Position numbers and translations under genes: made by a program. A stretch of DNA of 64,000 nt from Paraglaciecola sp030730205 (lineage in GTDB: Bacteria > Pseudomonadota > Gammaproteobacteria > Enterobacterales > Alteromonadaceae), in the NCBI RefSeq assembly GCF_052119645.1, contig NZ_JBGQOM010000004.1:1-64000 (forward strand), given 5' to 3'. Numbering within the stretch: the first letter of the stretch is position 1; each line of letters opens with the position of its first letter. The notes under the pieces were generated by a model, which was given only the letters and a program-made list of their open reading frames with translations, was not told the origin of the DNA and ran no database searches. Below, in pieces: positions 54,566 through 63,769 of this stretch.

Positions 54566-55336
54566 ATGAAAACCCAAAGCGCGGTCAAAACACCAATCTC
54601 ATTAGAAGAAGCTAAAAAATTAGTAGAGTTATTAGAAAAAGGCGACAACGAAGGTGCCAATGACCTCCTAGAAACAATTGGCGTACAAGACTCAGTAGAG
54701 CTATTTGCAGAAGTGGGTAAATTGACCCGTCAACTGCACGATTCGTTAAATAATTTTCAGCTTGATCCACGGATTGTTAATTTAACAACCGAAGATATAC
54801 CCGATGCACAGGCCCGCTTAACCTACGTTATTCAGTCCACTGAAGATGCGGCCAATAAGACCATGGATCTGGTTGATTCATGTATGCCTATCGCTGAAAA
54901 ACTTCATGAGGGGATCGCCACTTTATTACCAGAGTGGAATAAATTGATGTCCCGTGATTTGCAACTTGGGGAGTTTAACCAGCTTTGCAAAAATATGGAT
55001 GCGTTTTTAAAGAGTGGAAGTGAAGACTCTGCGCAGTTAACTGGACTGCTTACAGAGGTACTAATGGCCCAAGGATATCAGGATTTGACTGGGCAAGTAA
55101 TCCGTCGAGTGATTGAATTGGTCAAGGAAGTTGAAGACAACTTAGTTTATATGTTAACCATGTTTGGTGGCATTGAATCCAAAGACGTTAAACAACGTAA
55201 GGATAAAGCTAAGACTTCAGATGATCAGGCCGATACGATTAAAGCGGAAGGTCCAATCTTAGATGCTGAGTCTCGTGAAGACGTTGCTTCAGATCAGGTT
55301 GATGTTGATGATTTGCTTTCGAGTCTTGGTTTTTAG
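54566..55336 (+). CDS. cheZ: CheY phosphatase CheZ
   Basis: Dephosphorylates CheY-P. The 256-residue helical protein has the conserved middle (TRQLHDSLNNFQLDPRI, DAQARLTYVIQSTEDAANKTMD) and the active-site region VLMAQGYQDLTGQVIRRVIELV with the catalytic Gln in QDLTGQ. The C-terminal CheY-binding tail ends DVDDLLSSLGF. Confidence 0.96.
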   Translation: MKTQSAVKTPISLEEAKKLVELLEKGDNEGANDLLETIGVQDSVELFAEVGKLTRQLHDSLNNFQLDPRIVNLTTEDIPDAQARLTYVIQSTEDAANKTMDLVDSCMPIAEKLHEGIATLLPEWNKLMSRDLQLGEFNQLCKNMDAFLKSGSEDSAQLTGLLTEVLMAQGYQDLTGQVIRRVIELVKEVEDNLVYMLTMFGGIESKDVKQRKDKAKTSDDQADTIKAEGPILDAESREDVASDQVDVDDLLSSLGF

Positions 55337-55348
55337 GGGTGCTACTGT

Positions 55349-57511
55349 ATGGCTTTTGATGTGGATGAGGATATATTACAAGACTTTCTCGTTGAAGCAG
55401 GAGAGATCTTAGAACAACTACAAGAACAACTTGTTGATCTTGAAAATAACCCAGAAGATGCAGGTTTACTTAATGCTATCTTTAGGGGGTACCATACCGT
55501 CAAAGGTGGTGCAGGATTTCTATCTCTGACCGAGCTCGTTGATGTCTGTCATGGTGCTGAAAACGTATTCGACGTAATGCGTACAGGCCAACGTACACTC
55601 ACTCCTGAACTTATGGATGTTATCTTACAGGCCACTGATGAAGTGGTAAAAATGTTTGATAGTGTAAAAGCCGCCCAGCCCTTAGTGCCCGCTGGCCAAG
55701 AATTATTAGATACTCTTCATAGATTGAGTCGCCCGGAGTCAGAAGACGAGGTGGCGATTGAGCACGACACAGTTGCCGACGACACGTCAGACCCCCTTGC
55801 GGTGGAAAGTACTAACCCGTCCGACTCTGATGATTTCAGTGAAGACGAATTTGAAGCTTTGCTTGACGAATTACATGGTAAATCAAGCGCTCCAGCTGCT
55901 AAACCAGCAGTCAGTCAACCGTCTAATCCAGCAAATGCTGATCAAGACATCAGTGATGATGAATTTGAAGCACTGCTTGATGAATTGCATGGCAAAGGCA
56001 AGTTCAAGGTGGAGGCAGAAGCAAAGCCTGCTGCCAAAAGTGTTGATTCAGCTGAAAAAGTAAGTAAAAAACCCCCAGCGAGTGATGAAATCAGCGACGA
56101 GGAATTTGAGGCCTTGCTTGATGAGTTACACGGTAAAGGTAAAGCACCTGATACCGTTGAAGCTGCTCAGCCACCTAAAAAAGAAACGCCTGCGCCAACA
56201 AAATCTGAACCGGTAAAAGCAAGTGCAGCAGTTAACAAACCAGCGCCATCAGTGGTTAAACCGGTTGAAAAAGCGAAACCTGCATTAGAGCCTGATCCCA
56301 AAGAAGATAAAAAATCAGCCGCCGCACCACAAGCCGAAACGACAGTCAGGGTTGACACTAAGCGACTCGACCAAATCATGAACATGGTGGGAGAGTTAGT
56401 TTTAGTGCGTAACCGACTCATCAGCCTTGGTATTAATACCAATGATGAAAGCATGTCGAAAGCGATTGCGAATTTAGATGTGGTAACTGGAGATTTGCAA
56501 GGCGCGGTCATGAAAACTCGGATGCAGCCGATTAAGAAAGTGTTTGGCCGCTTCCCTCGGGTTGTTCGTGATCTTGCTCGAGCATTGAAGAAAGAAATCA
56601 CCTTAGAACTCGAAGGTGAAGAAACAGATTTAGATAAAAACTTAGTTGAAGCCTTAGCCGATCCCTTGGTGCATTTGGTAAGAAACTCGGTTGATCATGG
56701 TATTGAATCACCAGAAGATCGTAAAGCCGCGGGCAAGCCAAGTATGGGAACGGTTAAATTAGCAGCCTCTCAAGAAGGCGACCATATATTGCTTACTATC
56801 ACAGACGATGGTAAGGGTATGGATCCTGAAAAGTTAAAAGAGATAGCCATAAAACGGGGCGTTATGGATGCTGACACGGCAGCCAGAATGACGGATGTTG
56901 AGGCGTTCAACCTCATATTTGCCCCAGGATTCTCAACCAAAACTGAAATCTCTGAAGTATCTGGCCGCGGCGTGGGTATGGATGTTGTTAAAACTAAAAT
57001 TAATCAGTTGAACGGAACGGTAAAGATTGATTCAAGATTAGGTATAGGAACAACTCTTGAGATAAAAGTACCGCTCACGCTGGCAATTTTACCAACATTA
57101 ATGATTGTTGTCGGTGAGCAGACCTTCGCCTTACCATTAGGTTCAGTGAACGAAATCATCAATGTGGATGCCAGTAAAACCAACACGGTTGATGGTCAAC
57201 TTACGATGATAGTGCGCTCTAAAGCCATTCCATTGTTTTACTTAAAGGAATGGTTAACTCGAATTCCGGGCAAGCATACCCCAGTTGATAAAACCAAAGG
57301 CCACGTTGTGGTGGTGCAGATTGGTACAAAACAGCTTGGTTTTGTGGTTGATGCCCTGATCGGACAGGAGGAAGTGGTTATTAAGCCCCTTGATGAGCTG
57401 CTACAAGGTACGCCAGGTATGGCGGGTGCAACTATAACGAGTGATGGTGGTATTGCATTAATACTTGACGTTCCTGGCCTACTCAAACGTTATGCAACAA
57501 AAAAAGTGTAG
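55349..57511 (+). CDS. cheA: Chemotaxis histidine kinase CheA with three repeated linker motifs
   Basis: Core kinase of the chemoreceptor array. The 720-residue product has the P1 domain (His49 in GYHTVKGGAGF), a 200-residue linker, P3 dimerisation (LDQIMNMVGELVLVRNRL), P4 kinase (HLVRNSVDHGIE, DDGKGMD, GRGVGMDVV) and the CheW-like P5. In place of an obvious P2 the linker holds three near-identical 17-residue motifs, SxDEFEALLDELHGK-like, at 162-178, 200-216 and 247-263. This type of segment is likely the site bound by ParP. Confidence 0.95.
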   Translation: MAFDVDEDILQDFLVEAGEILEQLQEQLVDLENNPEDAGLLNAIFRGYHTVKGGAGFLSLTELVDVCHGAENVFDVMRTGQRTLTPELMDVILQATDEVVKMFDSVKAAQPLVPAGQELLDTLHRLSRPESEDEVAIEHDTVADDTSDPLAVESTNPSDSDDFSEDEFEALLDELHGKSSAPAAKPAVSQPSNPANADQDISDDEFEALLDELHGKGKFKVEAEAKPAAKSVDSAEKVSKKPPASDEISDEEFEALLDELHGKGKAPDTVEAAQPPKKETPAPTKSEPVKASAAVNKPAPSVVKPVEKAKPALEPDPKEDKKSAAAPQAETTVRVDTKRLDQIMNMVGELVLVRNRLISLGINTNDESMSKAIANLDVVTGDLQGAVMKTRMQPIKKVFGRFPRVVRDLARALKKEITLELEGEETDLDKNLVEALADPLVHLVRNSVDHGIESPEDRKAAGKPSMGTVKLAASQEGDHILLTITDDGKGMDPEKLKEIAIKRGVMDADTAARMTDVEAFNLIFAPGFSTKTEISEVSGRGVGMDVVKTKINQLNGTVKIDSRLGIGTTLEIKVPLTLAILPTLMIVVGEQTFALPLGSVNEIINVDASKTNTVDGQLTMIVRSKAIPLFYLKEWLTRIPGKHTPVDKTKGHVVVVQIGTKQLGFVVDALIGQEEVVIKPLDELLQGTPGMAGATITSDGGIALILDVPGLLKRYATKKV
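55832..56137 (+). repeat. Triple repeat in cheA linker
   Basis: Three copies at 55832-55882, 55946-55996 and 56087-56137 encode [ST/D]-[IF]-S-[DE]-[DE]-EFEALLDELHGK. The 12-residue core EFEALLDELHGK is invariant at the protein level in all three, while the separating linkers (21 and 30 residues) are unrelated. The DNA copies differ at codon third positions, so the protein sequence has been kept by selection rather than by recent duplication. Confidence 0.9.
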
Positions 57512-57557
57512 TGACGGTAAGCTCATTTTACGGTTTTTAATATTACTTAAGGTTTAA

Positions 57558-58676
57558 ATGGCATACCGAATTTTAATAGTGGACGATTCCACGTTTTTCC
57601 GTCGTCGTATTACTCAAATTCTTCAAGAAGATGCTGAGTTACAAGTGGTGGGAGAAGCTAAAAATGGTATGGAAGCGATTTCTTTAGCGCAAAGTCTCAA
57701 GCCGGATGTAATAACGATGGACGTTGAAATGCCCGTTATGGATGGCATCTCGGCGGTTAAGAAAATAATGGCCCTGTGCCCCGTGCCAATCATCATGTTT
57801 TCATCTTTAACCCACGATGGTGCTAGCGCTACATTAGATGCTCTTGATGCTGGCGCTGTGGATTTTTTACCTAAAAAGTTTGAAGATATAGCGCTGAATA
57901 GAAAAGAGGCCACACTATTATTACAGCAACGTGTTAAAACGTTGGCCCGCAAAAATCCCAACGTCCACAGCTCTGTTGTAAAAAGATCTTTTACTGACAG
58001 GTTTGAACCAAGGCAATCTTTAAGTTCGCTATCCAGTCGTAACGACCAACACGACAAATACAGTCATCCCTCGTATCCAAGCCATGCTAGCAAAAAAAGT
58101 TACAAATGTTTGGCCATTGGAACCTCAACCGGTGGGCCTGTTGCATTGCAAAAGATCCTTGTTGATTTACCGAGCTCATTTCCCTATCCCATTATCATGG
58201 TACAACACATGCCAGCAGCGTTTACAGAAGCGTTTGCAAATCGGCTAAATGACTTGTGTAACATTACGGTGAAAGAAGCTAAAAATGGCGATCTGCTGAG
58301 TCCCGGGACGGCATATTTGGCACCGGGCGGATGTCAAATGTTAGTCGAAGGAAGGCCTAGCTCTGCGCATATCCGAATTGTAGATGCTGATCGATACTCC
58401 GATATCACGTACAAACCAAGCGTTGACATAACCTTTAGGTCTTTATCAAGCGTTTTTGGTGGTGATGTACTTGGCGTTATCTTGACTGGAATGGGGGCTG
58501 ATGGACGAGAAGGCTGTCGTGAACTCAAGTTACTTGGCGCAAAAATTTGGGCTCAAGATGAAAAGAGTTCAGTTGTATATGGCATGCCTCAGGCGGTTAC
58601 GGTCGCTAATATTGCCGAACAAAATTATGATATAGAACACATGTCCCAACAAATTAAGTCTGAAATGCTTAATTAA
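57558..58676 (+). CDS. cheB: Chemotaxis methylesterase CheB
   Basis: Demethylates and deamidates chemoreceptors. The 372-residue product has a receiver domain (Asp55 in TMDVEMPVMDG) and a methylesterase domain with the Ser of GTSTGGP, the His of QHMPAAFT and the Asp of GMGADGREG. The cognate cheR is not in the window. Confidence 0.96.
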   Translation: MAYRILIVDDSTFFRRRITQILQEDAELQVVGEAKNGMEAISLAQSLKPDVITMDVEMPVMDGISAVKKIMALCPVPIIMFSSLTHDGASATLDALDAGAVDFLPKKFEDIALNRKEATLLLQQRVKTLARKNPNVHSSVVKRSFTDRFEPRQSLSSLSSRNDQHDKYSHPSYPSHASKKSYKCLAIGTSTGGPVALQKILVDLPSSFPYPIIMVQHMPAAFTEAFANRLNDLCNITVKEAKNGDLLSPGTAYLAPGGCQMLVEGRPSSAHIRIVDADRYSDITYKPSVDITFRSLSSVFGGDVLGVILTGMGADGREGCRELKLLGAKIWAQDEKSSVVYGMPQAVTVANIAEQNYDIEHMSQQIKSEMLN

Positions 58677-58760
58677 TACAACATGATATTGGTAAGTGTC
58701 TGTCTTGATTTTTTCGGGTGATTAAAATTAAGATTTTACAGTATTTATAAGGCGACAATT

Positions 58761-59540
58761 TTGATTGTTTGGACAGTTGCTAATCACAAAGGTGGAGTTG
58801 GCAAAACAACGACGACCGTGACTATGGGCGGTCTACTCGCACAAGCTGGCAAGCAAGTTATCTTGGTTGATACCGATCCTCAAGCGTCTTTAAGTTACTA
58901 CTTTGGTGTTGATTCAGAGCAGTTAAGCTCGAGTCTTTATGATGTTTTCATCAGTGGCAAATCTTTAACGAGGGAAAATGTACTAGACTGTTTGTGTCCA
59001 ACAAAGCTTGATTCGTTGTTTATATTACCCGCAACGATGGCGTTGGCTACGTTAGACCGAAAAATGGGTACACAAAATGGAATGGGGCTTATTCTTAAAA
59101 AGGCTTTGCAATTGATTAGTGACGAATTTGATTTTGCTATAATTGATTGTCCGCCAGTTTTAGGCGTATTAATGATAAATGCGCTGGCCGCTTGCGACAG
59201 GGTGATTGTGCCGGTACAGACGGAATTTTTAGCCTTAAAAGGCCTAGAACGAATAATGCACTCTATGGAAATAATGCAAAAATCACTCGATAAAACGTTC
59301 TCGTTTACAATCGTGCCCACGATGTTTGATAGAAGGGTTAATGCAGCTATCGAGTCTTATAGAAACCTGAAATTAACCTATGGTGATGGCGTTTGGCCCG
59401 GTGTCATTCCTGTTGATACCCGATTTAGAGATGCTAGCCAGGCCCAGACCCCGCCTTCTGTTTTTTCTGCCAAATCCAGAGGTGTATTCGCTTATGAAAA
59501 ATTACTTAAATATATTTTAGATATGGATCATAAATCATGA
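58761..59540 (+). CDS. parC: ParA-like ATPase ParC (chemotaxis array positioning)
   Basis: A 259-residue ParA/Soj family ATPase. Walker A KGGVGKTTTTV follows MIVWTVANH at the N-terminus, with VDTDPQASLSYYFG and IIDCPPVLGVLMINAL. In Vibrio the homologue ParC recruits chemotaxis arrays to the flagellated pole through ParP. Its place between cheB and a CheW-domain protein matches that system, so it is not plasmid partition. TTG start after AAGGCGAC. Confidence 0.93.
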   Translation: MIVWTVANHKGGVGKTTTTVTMGGLLAQAGKQVILVDTDPQASLSYYFGVDSEQLSSSLYDVFISGKSLTRENVLDCLCPTKLDSLFILPATMALATLDRKMGTQNGMGLILKKALQLISDEFDFAIIDCPPVLGVLMINALAACDRVIVPVQTEFLALKGLERIMHSMEIMQKSLDKTFSFTIVPTMFDRRVNAAIESYRNLKLTYGDGVWPGVIPVDTRFRDASQAQTPPSVFSAKSRGVFAYEKLLKYILDMDHKS

Positions 59541-60244
59541 GTGGTAAGCCCTTCGCTAACGAAGATGTCATGGAAGATTATATGTCAGCGTTGCTGACCG
59601 AAGAGCCTGTGATTGATTCCCTACAAAAACAGGCTATTTCAAGCTTGCTCGAAAAAGCTAAGCCTGTTCCTCGTAGTGAACCTTATGTGGCACCTGTGGA
59701 GACGCCTGTTGCCGAAGAAGCTAAAGTAATTGTTGAAAGTGTCGACATAAAAACCACAAACAGTGAAAAGAAAACTAAAAGAGTTGCAGCTCTGATACCA
59801 GAATCTGCATTTCAGGCCTTGTTTTTTGAAATATCCGGTCTGACCTTGGCAGTGCCTTTAACTGAACTAGGTGGTATTCATCAGATTGAAACGATTAACC
59901 CTCTGTTTGGCAAACCAAGTTGGTTTAAAGGGGTAATGTTGCATAAAGAGCAAAAATTTAATGTAGTTGATACGGCAAAATGGATAATGCCAGAAAAATC
60001 TGCTGAAAAACTGGCAGAATCTGCAAAATATCAATATCTTATACTATTAGATGATAGTGGCTGGGGTTTAGCTTGCGAGCGTTTGATAAGCACCTCAACC
60101 TTGCAGCCTGAAGATGTTAAGTGGCGAAGTGCAGATGCTAACCGACCTTGGTTAGCGGGCATGGTAAAAAATAAAATGTGCGCCTTGGTTAATGTGCAAC
60201 AACTTGTTTGTATGTTAACGCAGGGATTAAGTAGTAACGAATAA
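59537..60244 (+). CDS. parP: ParP, CheW-domain adaptor for polar arrays
   Basis: A 235-residue protein with an acidic Pro/Glu/Lys-rich N-terminal half (about 1-85) and a CheW-like C-terminal domain (FFEISGLTLAVPLTELGGIHQ, FKGVMLHKEQKFNVVDTAKW). In Vibrio ParP links the polar anchor and ParC to the arrays, binding a linker segment of CheA. It overlaps parC by four bases (ATGA). Confidence 0.9.
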   Translation: MSGKPFANEDVMEDYMSALLTEEPVIDSLQKQAISSLLEKAKPVPRSEPYVAPVETPVAEEAKVIVESVDIKTTNSEKKTKRVAALIPESAFQALFFEISGLTLAVPLTELGGIHQIETINPLFGKPSWFKGVMLHKEQKFNVVDTAKWIMPEKSAEKLAESAKYQYLILLDDSGWGLACERLISTSTLQPEDVKWRSADANRPWLAGMVKNKMCALVNVQQLVCMLTQGLSSNE

Positions 60245-60268
60245 CCCTATCAGGGTGGAGCCTTTGCA

Positions 60269-60760
60269 ATGAGTAATAACAAAAATCCAAGTAATAAAGT
60301 CACTGCTGGTGATGACGTTCTACAATGGGTCACCTACAAGTTAGGTGAAGAAACCTATGGAATAAATGTTATGCAGGTGCAAGAGGTCCTGCGTTACACT
60401 GAAATTGCACCAGTGCCTGGGGCGCCAGATTATGTGCTGGGTATCATTAATTTACGCGGTAATGTGGTTACCGTGATTGATACTCGCTCTCGTTTTGGAT
60501 TGCCTTCATCTGAGATTTCAGATAACAGCCGTATCGTGATTATCGAATCAGACGAGCAAGTTGTCGGTATTATGGTCGATAGCGTTGCTGAAGTTGTTTA
60601 CTTACGTTCTTCTGAAATCGACAGTGCCCCTAATGTTGGCACTGAAGAAAGTGCAAAGTTTATCCAAGGTGTTAGTAATCGTGACGGTCAGTTATTAATA
60701 TTGGTGGATTTAAACAAATTATTAAATGACGATGAGTGGGACGAGATTACCAATATCTAA
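60269..60760 (+). CDS. cheW: Chemotaxis coupling protein CheW
   Basis: Adaptor that couples receptors to CheA. The 163-residue product has the CheW fold (VTYKLGEETYGINVMQVQEVLRY, YVLGIINLRGNVVTVIDTRSRFGL, LVDLNKLL). GGTGGAG precedes the ATG. It ends the chemotaxis group. Confidence 0.96.
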   Translation: MSNNKNPSNKVTAGDDVLQWVTYKLGEETYGINVMQVQEVLRYTEIAPVPGAPDYVLGIINLRGNVVTVIDTRSRFGLPSSEISDNSRIVIIESDEQVVGIMVDSVAEVVYLRSSEIDSAPNVGTEESAKFIQGVSNRDGQLLILVDLNKLLNDDEWDEITNI

Positions 60761-60838
60761 GGTTTAATGAGGGTAAACTTTATTTAAGAGAACTCATTGC
60801 AAGAGTTTTAGATAGAAAATCCATTAGTTGAATTAATC

Positions 60839-61243
60839 ATGCCCCAGTTTTTAATTATGAGTGTCATTACAGGAATACTGTTCTTAATAAGCTGGGGTGC
60901 CATCGTTTATCTTATTATTCAAACCCGTAAACTTAAGAGTCAATTGTTGTTATTGCAGCAAATCAGCATGGCCAACGAGGTTAAATTAAAGGAAGTGGAT
61001 GATGAGTTCCACGAAATTCATACGGGCAGCCAAGCTTTAGGCCGGAAAGTAAAAGAACTTGTTGTCAGTATCAAAGGCTTACGGGAGCAACATCAGCAGC
61101 TAGCTGAACAATATCCGCAAAGTCGCTTCTATTTAAACGCAGTAAAGCTCATCACTGACGGTGCTTCCCTTGAAGAAGTGATGCGGGAATGTGACCTGCC
61201 TAGAGCCGAAGCAGAGCTGCTCTTTAATCTGCATCAATCATAA
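60839..61243 (+). CDS. DUF2802 membrane protein
   Basis: A 134-residue protein with one N-terminal membrane helix (about 5-27), a coiled-coil region (30-90) and a C-terminal helix-turn-helix-like tail (YLNAVKLITDGASLEEVMRECDLPRAEAELLFNLH). This fits DUF2802, which commonly follows cheW in polar flagellates. A role tied to the flagellated pole is suggested by context in related species but not provable here. Confidence 0.85.
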   Translation: MPQFLIMSVITGILFLISWGAIVYLIIQTRKLKSQLLLLQQISMANEVKLKEVDDEFHEIHTGSQALGRKVKELVVSIKGLREQHQQLAEQYPQSRFYLNAVKLITDGASLEEVMRECDLPRAEAELLFNLHQS

Positions 61244-61354
61244 AAATAATGACTCACTATTTGTGGCTACTACGCTAACATTGATCATCAACTGCGTGTT
61301 TATAGGTCATCGTGAGTGATGCAAAATCTGTTGCTGACTTTTATCACTTCCATC

Positions 61355-61381
61355 GAGGCTGACGCTTCTCCGTTTTTTTTA
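61355..61381 (+). terminator. Weak intrinsic terminator before aspS
   Basis: GAGGC (61355-61359) and GCTTC (61364-61368) form a five-base stem with one G-U pair, followed by TCCG and eight T residues. It probably ends the chemotaxis transcript. A TATACT at 61455-61460 may be the -10 element of the aspS promoter; no good -35 was found. Confidence 0.4.
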
Positions 61382-61508
61382 CTTAAGTTGAATAGAAGCA
61401 ACTAAAAAGAACTTAATTGTGGCGCATGCGATGCATCTTGATATTAATTACGTGTATACTACGCGGCCGTAAATTTCATCCGTATTATTGATTTAGAGGC
61501 GAGTTTTC

Positions 61509-63275
61509 ATGCGCACAGATTATTGTGGCAACATCAATGCATCCTATATTGGGCAAACTGTAACCTTGTGTGGCTGGGTAAACCGCCGTCGCGATCTTGG
61601 AGGTGTTATTTTTATCGATCTACGCGATCGTGAAGGCATTGTTCAAGTGGTTTTTGATCCTGATTTAGCAGAGCTATTTGACGTTGCTAATAGTTTACGC
61701 AACGAGTTTTGTGTGCAACTCAGTGGCCTTGTCCGCCCTCGTCCAGCTGGTCAAGTAAACAGTGATATGTCCACTGGTGAGATTGAGATGCTGGGTAAAT
61801 CTTTAACGATATTAAATAAATCTGCGCCATTGCCCTTAGATTGGAATCAAGAAAACTCCGAAGAGCAGCGCCTTAAGTATCGTTATTTGGACTTGCGCCG
61901 TCCTTTGATGAGTGACCGTTTAAAATTTAGAGCCAAAGTTACCAGCGCCGTTCGCAGCTTTATGGATAATGCTGGTTTTTTAGATATTGAAACTCCTATT
62001 TTGACCAAAGCGACACCTGAAGGCGCCAGAGATTATTTGGTACCAAGTCGAACACATAAAGGTCAATTTTTTGCATTGCCTCAGTCTCCACAGTTGTTTA
62101 AACAATTGCTGATGATGGCTGGAATGGATCGTTATTATCAAATTGTAAAGTGTTTTCGTGACGAAGACTTACGCGCTGATCGTCAACCAGAATTTACCCA
62201 AATAGATATAGAAACAACGTTTTTAGACGCAGCCGGCGTCATGTCTATTACTGAAAATATGATCCGTGATCTATTTCAAAAAATGTTAAACGTTGATTTA
62301 GGCGTGTTTCCTCAAATGACTTATGCAGAAGCGATGCGTCGTTTTGGTAGTGACAAGCCTGACTTGCGTAACCCACTTGAATTGACTGATGTTGCCGATT
62401 TATTAGCCGAAGTTGAATTTAAAGTATTCGCCGAGCCTGCCAATGATCCTAAAGGACGCATTGCTGTTATAAAAGTGCCAAGTGGCGCCTCCCTATCTCG
62501 TAAACAGTTAGATGACTACGCAAAATTTGTAGCTATTTATGGTGCTAAAGGCTTAGCTTGGATGAAAGTCAACGACCTAGCTGCAGGCATGGATGGTTTA
62601 CAATCACCAGTACTCAAATTTTTGCCAGAGACTGCGGCACTGGCTATCGTCGAGCGCTGTGGTGCGCAATCAGGTGATTTGATTTTATTTGGTGCAGATA
62701 ACAAAACTGTTGTTACAGAAGCCATGGGCGCTTTGCGTTTAAAGTTGGGCGAAGATTTAAACCTGTTGGAAGGCGAGTGGCGTCCATTGTGGGTTGTTGA
62801 TTTTCCTATGTTTGAAGAGATTGATGGTCGCTTTTATGCACTTCATCATCCTTTTACCGCACCACGAGACCTCAGTGCAGAAGAATTAGCCGCTGATCCA
62901 GCTAATGCATTGTCGAATGCTTACGACATGGTTTTAAATGGTGTTGAGCTTGGAGGTGGCTCGGTACGTATTCATCAACAAGATATTCAAGCAAAAGTTT
63001 TTCAACTCCTTGGTATCAGTGATGATGAAGCACAAATTAAGTTCGGTTTCTTGTTAGAAGCCCTGAAATTTGGTGCCCCCCCTCACGCTGGACTTGCCTT
63101 TGGTCTTGACCGGTTGGTGATGTTAATGACAGGTGCTACTTCGATTCGTGACGTGATGGCTTTTCCTAAAACGACAACAGCAGCATGTCCTTTAACTAAT
63201 GCCCCAGGCGAAGCGAATCCTGAGCAGTTGAAAGAGTTAGCAATTCAAACTGTCAAACCTGCCGTTGAAAAATAG
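61509..63275 (+). CDS. aspS: Aspartyl-tRNA synthetase
   Basis: Charges tRNA-Asp. The 588-residue product has the N-terminal OB fold (VTLCGWVNRRRDLGGVIFIDLRDREG), class II motif 2 (IVKCFRDEDLRADRQPEFTQID), the bacterial insertion domain (about 280-420) and motif 3 (GLAFGLDRLVMLMTG). The downstream FPKTTTAACPLTNAPG completes the active site. Length matches bacterial AspRS. Confidence 0.98.
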   Translation: MRTDYCGNINASYIGQTVTLCGWVNRRRDLGGVIFIDLRDREGIVQVVFDPDLAELFDVANSLRNEFCVQLSGLVRPRPAGQVNSDMSTGEIEMLGKSLTILNKSAPLPLDWNQENSEEQRLKYRYLDLRRPLMSDRLKFRAKVTSAVRSFMDNAGFLDIETPILTKATPEGARDYLVPSRTHKGQFFALPQSPQLFKQLLMMAGMDRYYQIVKCFRDEDLRADRQPEFTQIDIETTFLDAAGVMSITENMIRDLFQKMLNVDLGVFPQMTYAEAMRRFGSDKPDLRNPLELTDVADLLAEVEFKVFAEPANDPKGRIAVIKVPSGASLSRKQLDDYAKFVAIYGAKGLAWMKVNDLAAGMDGLQSPVLKFLPETAALAIVERCGAQSGDLILFGADNKTVVTEAMGALRLKLGEDLNLLEGEWRPLWVVDFPMFEEIDGRFYALHHPFTAPRDLSAEELAADPANALSNAYDMVLNGVELGGGSVRIHQQDIQAKVFQLLGISDDEAQIKFGFLLEALKFGAPPHAGLAFGLDRLVMLMTGATSIRDVMAFPKTTTAACPLTNAPGEANPEQLKELAIQTVKPAVEK

Positions 63276-63290
63276 TCAGCTTGGCGGTTT

Positions 63291-63758
63291 GTGAGTAGTC
63301 AATGGCGTATTCCTGAATCTGCCCTGATAGTCATATACAATATGGCTGGGCAGGTTTTGGTACTACAACGAAATGACGACCCCTTGTTTTGGCAGTCAGT
63401 AACGGGGACTCGTGAACAGGGCGAGTCACCTTTGCAAACTGCTATCCGCGAAGTGCGGGAAGAAACCGGTATTGATATTACTGCTTCAAATTATCAACTT
63501 GTTGATTGTAAGCAAACGAATCAATATGAAATACGTTCTCGCTGGCGTCATCGATACCCCCCAGATGTCAGTACCAATACGGAATATGTTTTTAGTGTTC
63601 AAGTCGTTAATGATCAGCAGATTATTTTGACTGAGCACAGTGCATTTTCTTGGCTACCAAAGGCGCAGGCTATAGAAAAGGTCTGGTCTGAAACCAATAA
63701 AGCGGCGATTGAACGTTTTGTCCCAAAGGTAGTTGATAATGATGATATGTCAGAGTAA
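63291..63758 (+). CDS. nudB: Dihydroneopterin triphosphate diphosphatase (Nudix) NudB
   Basis: A 155-residue Nudix hydrolase of folate synthesis. The Nudix box is visible at about 40-62 (GTREQGESPLQTAIREVREETGI). WRIPESALIVIYN and the RSRWRHRYPPDV segment resemble NudB. GTG start at 63291; AspS stop is 15 bases upstream. The aspS-nudB-ruvC order is common in Gammaproteobacteria. Confidence 0.92.
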   Translation: MSSQWRIPESALIVIYNMAGQVLVLQRNDDPLFWQSVTGTREQGESPLQTAIREVREETGIDITASNYQLVDCKQTNQYEIRSRWRHRYPPDVSTNTEYVFSVQVVNDQQIILTEHSAFSWLPKAQAIEKVWSETNKAAIERFVPKVVDNDDMSE

Positions 63759-63769
63759 TAAGGGATTAA

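Noticed and set aside
58761..59540. ParA-like gene as a sign of a plasmid or integrated element
   Set aside because: Its place between cheB and a CheW-domain gene and overlap with the latter identify the chemotaxis ParC system.
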